Assembly (NCBI GenBank): GCA_963770645.1
Contig: CAVYQL010000004.1
Location: forward strand, 558,001-622,000
Direction of reading: 5' to 3'
DNA length: 64,000 nt
DNA from: Bog-473 sp963770645
GTDB taxonomy: Bacteria > Actinomycetota > Acidimicrobiia > Acidimicrobiales > RAAP-2
The notes under the pieces were generated by a model, which was given only the letters and a program-made list of their open reading frames with translations, did not search any database and was not told the origin of the DNA. A program made the position numbers and the translations under genes. Below are positions 59,856-64,000 of this stretch, piece after piece (the stretch's first letter is position 1; each line of letters opens with the position of its first letter).

Positions 59856-60527
59856 ATGACGTTCTTACGCGAGTCCGCAGGCCGGGTGCGACGGCTCGGT
59901 TGGGCCTGCGTGTCGTTCGGCCTCGCCATCGTGCTGTTGGCCGCGTGCTCAGCCGACACGCCGTCGCCACCGTCAGCGAGCAGCGCAGCGAAGGGGCGCT
60001 CCTCGACCACGGCGACCACCCCGCGCCCGACGATCCCGCGCAACGTCACGACGACGACCGCTCCGCCCCAGAGCACGACGACTCCTCTCCCTCAGGCGAC
60101 GACGACGACAGCTCCGTTCCTCACCTCGACGACAGCGAGCGGCACCTCGCAGCCGCTCGACACGGCCCAAAACTCACAGGGGGTCTTCAAGGGCGACACC
60201 GTGGTGGCGTCGATCAGCAACGTGATGACTGATGCATCGAACCACCTGACGTTCACGCTGAATCTGCGCAATACAGGAACGCTGCCCTACAACTGTGCCG
60301 CCCTCAAGGCGCAGGCGCGTACGGAGCACAGCGACACGGCGATCGTCGCCCCGGTCACCGGCTCCACCGGGCTCGCGTGCCCGGGCTCCGATGACCTGTT
60401 GGACCCTGGCCAGAGCGAGACGTTTGCGTTCTATATCCCGCTGGTCGGTGGCACGGCGCAGGAGGTAATCGTGGTGCCCTACGGTTCGTATGCCTCCAGG
60501 GTCGTGTGGTCCGTGAGCGGCTCGTGA
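59856..60527 (+). CDS. Secreted lipoprotein with a Thr/Pro linker
   Basis: A 223-residue lipoprotein. The signal peptide ends at a lipobox FGLAIVLLAACSAD, with the acylated Cys at about residue 31. A 65-residue Thr/Pro/Ser linker with several TTTT runs follows. The C-terminal domain of about 110 residues contains NHLTFTLNLRNTGTLPYNCA and LDPGQSETFAFYIPLVG, an Ig-like beta sandwich comparable to the domain at 27139. Function unknown; it may be surface-exposed. GTG 59847 in frame is an alternative start. No close operon partner. Confidence 0.65.
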   Translation: MTFLRESAGRVRRLGWACVSFGLAIVLLAACSADTPSPPSASSAAKGRSSTTATTPRPTIPRNVTTTTAPPQSTTTPLPQATTTTAPFLTSTTASGTSQPLDTAQNSQGVFKGDTVVASISNVMTDASNHLTFTLNLRNTGTLPYNCAALKAQARTEHSDTAIVAPVTGSTGLACPGSDDLLDPGQSETFAFYIPLVGGTAQEVIVVPYGSYASRVVWSVSGS

Positions 60528-60550
60528 CCTCGTCGGACTGAACCGTCAGT

Positions 60551-60919
60551 TCACTGCTCCAAGAGCTCGAGCAGCCACCCGGGACCAACCACGTCGGCTC
60601 CCAGCACCTGTGCGCGCCGGCGCAGCTCGCGATCCGCTGTAACGAGTGTGACCGTGTGATCAGGGGTGTTCCCGACGACGCCAACGAGCATGTCGTCACC
60701 ACTGCCGTCGGCGTGGAGGACCGTGACGCCGTCGGCGAAGTCAGCGGGTGCACCTTGGCGCGCCTTGCCTTCTAGGACCACCACGACAGGTTGCGCAATC
60801 CGTCCTGAGTGAACCGCTGCTCGCACCTTGGCCACGAACTCGCCGGCTGCCCCTGCTCGGTCCCGCCACCATCCTGTCGGCCGAGATCCGACGACGTTGG
60901 CTGCATCAATCAGGAGCAC
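60551..60919 (-). CDS. NYN/PIN-like domain protein
   Basis: A 122-residue protein of the NYN (YacP-like) ribonuclease superfamily. Acidic residues in MLLIDAANVVGSRPTG, SGDDMLVGVV and LVTADRELRRRAQVLGA fit the metal-binding aspartates. Such domains cleave RNA or act in RNA processing. It stands alone, minus strand, between the lipoprotein and the repeat-protein gene. GTG 60919 is the start; CAGACT lies five bases ahead. No antitoxin-like partner is visible. Confidence 0.75.
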   Translation of the reverse strand: MLLIDAANVVGSRPTGWWRDRAGAAGEFVAKVRAAVHSGRIAQPVVVVLEGKARQGAPADFADGVTVLHADGSGDDMLVGVVGNTPDHTVTLVTADRELRRRAQVLGADVVGPGWLLELLEQ

Positions 60920-61007
60920 GCTTCAGTCTGACCGCGAGGGAAACAAGGCAGGTGCTGTTGTGCCCCGAGAGCTCTCACCAACCTGTGCATGACAGCCCTC
61001 TGATGGC

Positions 61008-61013
61008 TAGCCT
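61008..61013 (+). promoter_or_regulatory. Leaderless -10 (TAGCCT)
   Basis: TAGCCT is eight bases before GTG 61022 but only two before GTG 61016, so it selects 61022. Confidence 0.5.
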
Positions 61014-61021
61014 CGGTGCTG

Positions 61022-62251
61022 GTGTGGAGGTCCCCGCATGCGCTCGTCGCCTGTGTGGCGGCGTTGCTCCTTTTCACGTCGGTGCTGCTCTTCGGGCTCG
61101 ACACACCGGGAGCGGATGCGGCACCCGCCTATGTCGGGGTCACGCAGCAACCCCTCTCCTACGGCGACGCCGAGACCTATGGACAGGTCGCCATCGCCAC
61201 GAGCCACTCTTTCGTCGCCATGGCGGCTACCCCGGACACCAAGGGGTACTGGCTGGTGGGATCAGATGGCGGAGTCTTCTCGTACGGCGACGCCCGCTTC
61301 TACGGTTCGGCCGGTTCCCTCGTGCTGAACAAGCCCGTGGTGGGAATGGCGGCCACCCCCGACGGCGGCGGGTACTGGCTGGTGGCTGCCGACGGGGGCA
61401 TCTTTGCCTACGGGGACGCCCGCTTCTACGGCTCGGCCGGTTCCCTCGCGCTGAACCAGCCGGTGGTGGGAATGGCGGCCACCCCCGACGGCGGCGGGTA
61501 CTGGCTGGTGGCTGCCGACGGGGGCGTCTTTGCCTACGGGGACGCCCGGTTCGACGGCAGCGGGACGACCGCATACCCCAGCGGTGTCGTCGTCGGCATG
61601 GCGGCCGACCCGAGCGCGAACGGCTACTGGCTCGTCGATGCCCTCGGGAACGTCACCGCATACGGTGCCGCGCAGGGCATGGGATCGATCGCAACGCCGT
61701 TCGACCTGAACGCCCAAATCTCGGGGATTGCCCCGACCAACGACGGAAACGGCTACTGGCTGGTCAGCCGCGACGGCGGTGTGTTCGCATTCGGAGACGC
61801 GCCCTTCGAAGGTTCGACAGGCGGCCAGCAGGTCTTCAACCCGGTCATTGCGCTCGTCGCGACCCATGACGGAAATGGATACTGGCTCCTCACGAACAGC
61901 CCCGTTCCGCCGCCAGGAGTGCCGATGCTCGGGCGCGGTCTGCCCGGTCTTGACGAGGAGGGCTTCGGGCTGGTCGCACCAACCTCGACTTTTGATGGTG
62001 GCGATCCGGCTGGGGCGACCGGGTCGATCGCCTGGGACAGCTGGGGAGGATCCGAGGCAACGGGCACGGGCATCGCCTTGTACGCCGCTCCTGGCCAACC
62101 CGAAGTCGACGGCTCGGACCAACCTGCGACCGTTGTCGCATTCGACCTCGGGTCTTGTGACGGACAGCTCATGTATCAGGCCTACGACGTCTACTTCCCC
62201 CAGTTCGGACAGAGCTTCGACCCGTCTGAGGCCCTGACGTTCTGCAACTGA
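61022..62251 (+). CDS. Secreted GYWLV-repeat surface protein
   Basis: A 409-residue secreted protein. The signal peptide (ALVACVAALLLFTSVLLF) is followed by six repeats of about 42 residues. Their core is GYWLVxxDGGVFxYGDAxFxGS, at about residues 75, 117, 159, 201, 245 and 286. The repeats probably form a beta propeller. The last 120 residues form a separate domain ending with Cys pairs (LGSCDGQ and ALTFCN). Proteins with this repeat are abundant in Acidimicrobiia, often attached to wall enzymes. The second and third repeats are nearly identical in DNA, indicating a recent duplication. Ligand unknown. GTG 61022 is supported by TAGCCT. Confidence 0.78.
   Translation: MWRSPHALVACVAALLLFTSVLLFGLDTPGADAAPAYVGVTQQPLSYGDAETYGQVAIATSHSFVAMAATPDTKGYWLVGSDGGVFSYGDARFYGSAGSLVLNKPVVGMAATPDGGGYWLVAADGGIFAYGDARFYGSAGSLALNQPVVGMAATPDGGGYWLVAADGGVFAYGDARFDGSGTTAYPSGVVVGMAADPSANGYWLVDALGNVTAYGAAQGMGSIATPFDLNAQISGIAPTNDGNGYWLVSRDGGVFAFGDAPFEGSTGGQQVFNPVIALVATHDGNGYWLLTNSPVPPPGVPMLGRGLPGLDEEGFGLVAPTSTFDGGDPAGATGSIAWDSWGGSEATGTGIALYAAPGQPEVDGSDQPATVVAFDLGSCDGQLMYQAYDVYFPQFGQSFDPSEALTFCN
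61292..61543. repeat. 126-base direct repeat inside the GYWLV-repeat gene
   Basis: Units 61292-61417 and 61418-61543 differ at only a handful of positions, so one unit was duplicated recently. Confidence 0.85.
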
Positions 62252-62289
62252 TCGACGTCATCCCAAGGGAGCTCGAGAGCCCACCGTGC

Positions 62290-63978
62290 CTAGCCCGCTC
62301 GGCTGAACGAGACGCGGCTGACCGAGGGAGCGGCCGAGCCGCCCACTGCGCCTGACCCGACCGACGACGCCGTCGCGGCCGACGCCGCCTCGCGGGCGTG
62401 GTAGCTCGAACGCGTGAGCGGCGAGGCCTCCACGTGGGCGAGGCCGAGCGCGGTGCCCGCCTCGCGTAAACGGTCGAATTCGTCGGGAGTCCAGTAGCGC
62501 GCCACCGGCAGGTGGTCGCGACTGGGGCGCAGGTACTGCCCGATGGTGACGATGGACACGCCCACACCGCGGAGGTCGGCCATGGTGGCCACCACCTCGT
62601 CCTCTCGCTCGCCCAGCCCCACCATGAGGCCGGACTTGGTGACCAGGCCGGCCGCGCCGGCGCGCGCGAGCACGCCGAGACTGCGCGCGTAGCCGGCGGA
62701 GGGTCGCACTGCCCGCTGGAGCCGGGCCACTGTCTCGATGTTGTGGTTCAACACGTCGGGCCGGGCGCCGAAGATCTCGTCGAGCGATGCCGCGTCGCCC
62801 CGGCAGTCCGAGATCAGCACCTCCACCGTCGTCGCGGGCCGGCGTGCCCGGATGGCCCCGACGGTACGCGCCATCGCCCCCGCACCCCCGTCGGGCAGAT
62901 CGTCACGGGCGACGCAGGTCACGACGGCATGGCCCAGGCGCATGCGCGCCACCGCCTCGGCGACGCGCTCGGGCTCGTCGGGCGACAGCGGCAGCGGGTG
63001 GCTCGTGTCGACCTGGCAGAAGCCGCACGCCCGCGTGCAGCGCTCGCCGTTGATCATGAACGTCGCCGTCCCGTCCGCCCAGCACTCGTAGATGTTGGGG
63101 CAGCCCGCCTCCTCGCAGACCGTCACCAGCCCGAGGTCGTGGACGGTGGCACCCAGCTGCCGGTAGCCCGCGCCGATGCGCACGGGGACACGGATCCACG
63201 GCGGCTTGCGTTGCCCGATGTCGAGCCCATCCTCGGGCGAAACACCGGCCTGACGCAGGCGCCGCAACAGGGGCCGTTCACCGGCCGCCCATGTCGCCGG
63301 TGCGCTCGGACCGGTCACGACCGCGTAGTGCTCGGTGCCACCCGGCCCGAACACTTCGGCGGCGCGCGCCACGAAGGCGGCTGCGACCTCGTCCATCGAC
63401 ACGTCGACCCCCTCTGCCTGCAGCGAGGTCACGCCGCGGTCGGCGATCCCGCACGGCACGATGTGGCCGAACATGGCGAGATCGGTCGTCACGTTGAGGG
63501 CCACGCCGTGCACGGTGCGCCTCCGGCCCGGTGCGCTGCGCAGGGTCCGCACGCCGATGGCTGCGATCTTGCGCGGAGTCGGACCGTCGGCGTCGATCCA
63601 TGCACCTGGATATTCGGCCACCGCGCTGGCCCCCGGCAGGCCGAGGTCGGCCAGCGTCTCGATCACGATCCGCTCCAGAGAGTGCACGTGCGCCGGACCG
63701 GCCGCCGGTTCGTCGGGCACCGAGACGACGGGATAGGCGACCAGCTGCCCGGGCCCGTGGTAGGTGACGTCGCCGCCGCGATCGGCCCGGGCGAGCACCG
63801 CACCGACGCGTGCTGGCTCCACCAGGACGTGGCCCATGTCGGCGTGCACGCCGAGCGTGTAGGTGTGCGGGTGCTGCAGGACGAGCAGGTAGTCGTCGGC
63901 CGCGTCGCGCGCCAACGCGTGCTGCAGGACGTCAGCCTCGTGGTACGGGACGATCCCGAGCGAGCGGATCCGCAGCAC
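62290..63978 (-). CDS. LipB-LipA fusion: octanoyltransferase plus lipoyl synthase
   Basis: A 562-residue continuous reading frame. Residues 1-215 are LipB: HPHTYTLGVHADMGHVL, GGDVTYHGPGQLVAYP, Lys137 in PRKIAAIGVR, and Cys176 in VPCGIADRGVTSL. Residues about 250-530 are LipA: KPPWIRVPVRIGAGYRQL, CEEAGCPNIYECW (Cys288, 293, 299), CTRACGFCQVDT (Cys314, 318, 321, radical-SAM cluster), and RSSYHA (523-528). LipB moves octanoate from ACP to the carrier domain and LipA inserts two sulfurs, so both lipoylation steps sit on one chain. A Ser/Ala tail follows. An internal GTG at codon 221 could also yield separate LipA. Start GTG 63978, ribosome site gagggagcgg. Confidence 0.9.
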   Translation of the reverse strand: MLRIRSLGIVPYHEADVLQHALARDAADDYLLVLQHPHTYTLGVHADMGHVLVEPARVGAVLARADRGGDVTYHGPGQLVAYPVVSVPDEPAAGPAHVHSLERIVIETLADLGLPGASAVAEYPGAWIDADGPTPRKIAAIGVRTLRSAPGRRRTVHGVALNVTTDLAMFGHIVPCGIADRGVTSLQAEGVDVSMDEVAAAFVARAAEVFGPGGTEHYAVVTGPSAPATWAAGERPLLRRLRQAGVSPEDGLDIGQRKPPWIRVPVRIGAGYRQLGATVHDLGLVTVCEEAGCPNIYECWADGTATFMINGERCTRACGFCQVDTSHPLPLSPDEPERVAEAVARMRLGHAVVTCVARDDLPDGGAGAMARTVGAIRARRPATTVEVLISDCRGDAASLDEIFGARPDVLNHNIETVARLQRAVRPSAGYARSLGVLARAGAAGLVTKSGLMVGLGEREDEVVATMADLRGVGVSIVTIGQYLRPSRDHLPVARYWTPDEFDRLREAGTALGLAHVEASPLTRSSYHAREAASAATASSVGSGAVGGSAAPSVSRVSFSRAG

Positions 63979-64000
63979 GGGCCGCTCCCTCAGAGTTCCG

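Overview
The window is GC-rich, densely coded DNA with no rRNA, tRNA, phage or transposase genes. It looks like a chromosome segment of an actinobacterium, most likely class Acidimicrobiia. The signs are frequent GTG starts, 4-base ATGA/GTGA gene overlaps, many F420/flavin LLM-type oxidoreductases, a mycothiol-type PIG-L deacetylase, and a secreted protein built from the GYWLV/GDAxFxGS repeat that I associate with Acidimicrobiia. The taxonomic call is inference. At about a dozen genes a TANNNT -10 hexamer lies only 6-9 bases before the start codon, which suggests leaderless mRNAs and was used to choose several starts.

Layout. 1-8375: an ECF sigma factor cut by the window edge, a small membrane protein, a minus operon (threonine aldolase, LLM oxidoreductase, PIG-L deacetylase) diverging from a hotdog thioesterase, then a plus operon of LLM oxidoreductase, thiolase, KAS III and sugar nucleotidyltransferase. 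8376-8987 is the largest gap and remains unexplained. 8988-19965: secreted GH43-like protein, YceH, SDR, aldehyde dehydrogenase, acyl-CoA synthetase, two GNATs, Tag glycosylase, quinone oxidoreductase, amidohydrolase and a hydroxyisobutyrate-dehydrogenase-like enzyme. 20043-20161: an AT-richer palindromic element. 20256-25051: a minus catabolic operon (acyl-CoA dehydrogenase, acyl-CoA ligase, DUF35 zinc ribbon, Cys-less thiolase homologue, carboxymuconolactone decarboxylase-like protein) that resembles a side-chain degradation module ending in an Ltp2-type aldolase.

25237-30755: TM0106-type RecB-like nuclease, secreted protein, LLM oxidoreductase, SDR and an ArsR-SRPBCC pair. 30771-37659: a seven-gene minus operon for nucleotide sugars and glycan assembly (RmlB, RmlD, UDP-glucose dehydrogenase, UXS-like epimerase, two GT2 enzymes, and a membrane-anchored protein with two aspartic-protease lobes). 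37731-41810: biotin ligase diverging from a biotinylated acyl-CoA carboxylase subunit, then an M20 peptidase and a small monooxygenase. 41854-45904: methylmalonyl-CoA mutase large subunit, GNAT and GT39-like mannosyltransferase. 45984-49230: VOC protein, CtaG, aldo/keto reductase and alpha/beta hydrolase.

49306-54608: CapA-like protein, rhodanese-MoeB fusion, nitroreductase and a polytopic membrane protein. The CapA-like and membrane-protein genes each appear to carry a one-base homopolymer indel. 54667-58782: the cobalamin adenosyltransferase PduO diverges from cobalamin-dependent MetH; PduO could also supply adenosylcobalamin to the mutase. 58803-62251: secreted and surface proteins with a NYN-domain protein. 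62290-63978: a lipoate-synthesis fusion of LipB and LipA in one chain.

The most notable observations are the LipB-LipA fusion, the bilobal aspartic protease at the end of the sugar operon, the Cys-to-Ser thiolase paired with DUF35, the palindromic element, and two divergent promoter pairs with nested or overlapping -10 elements.
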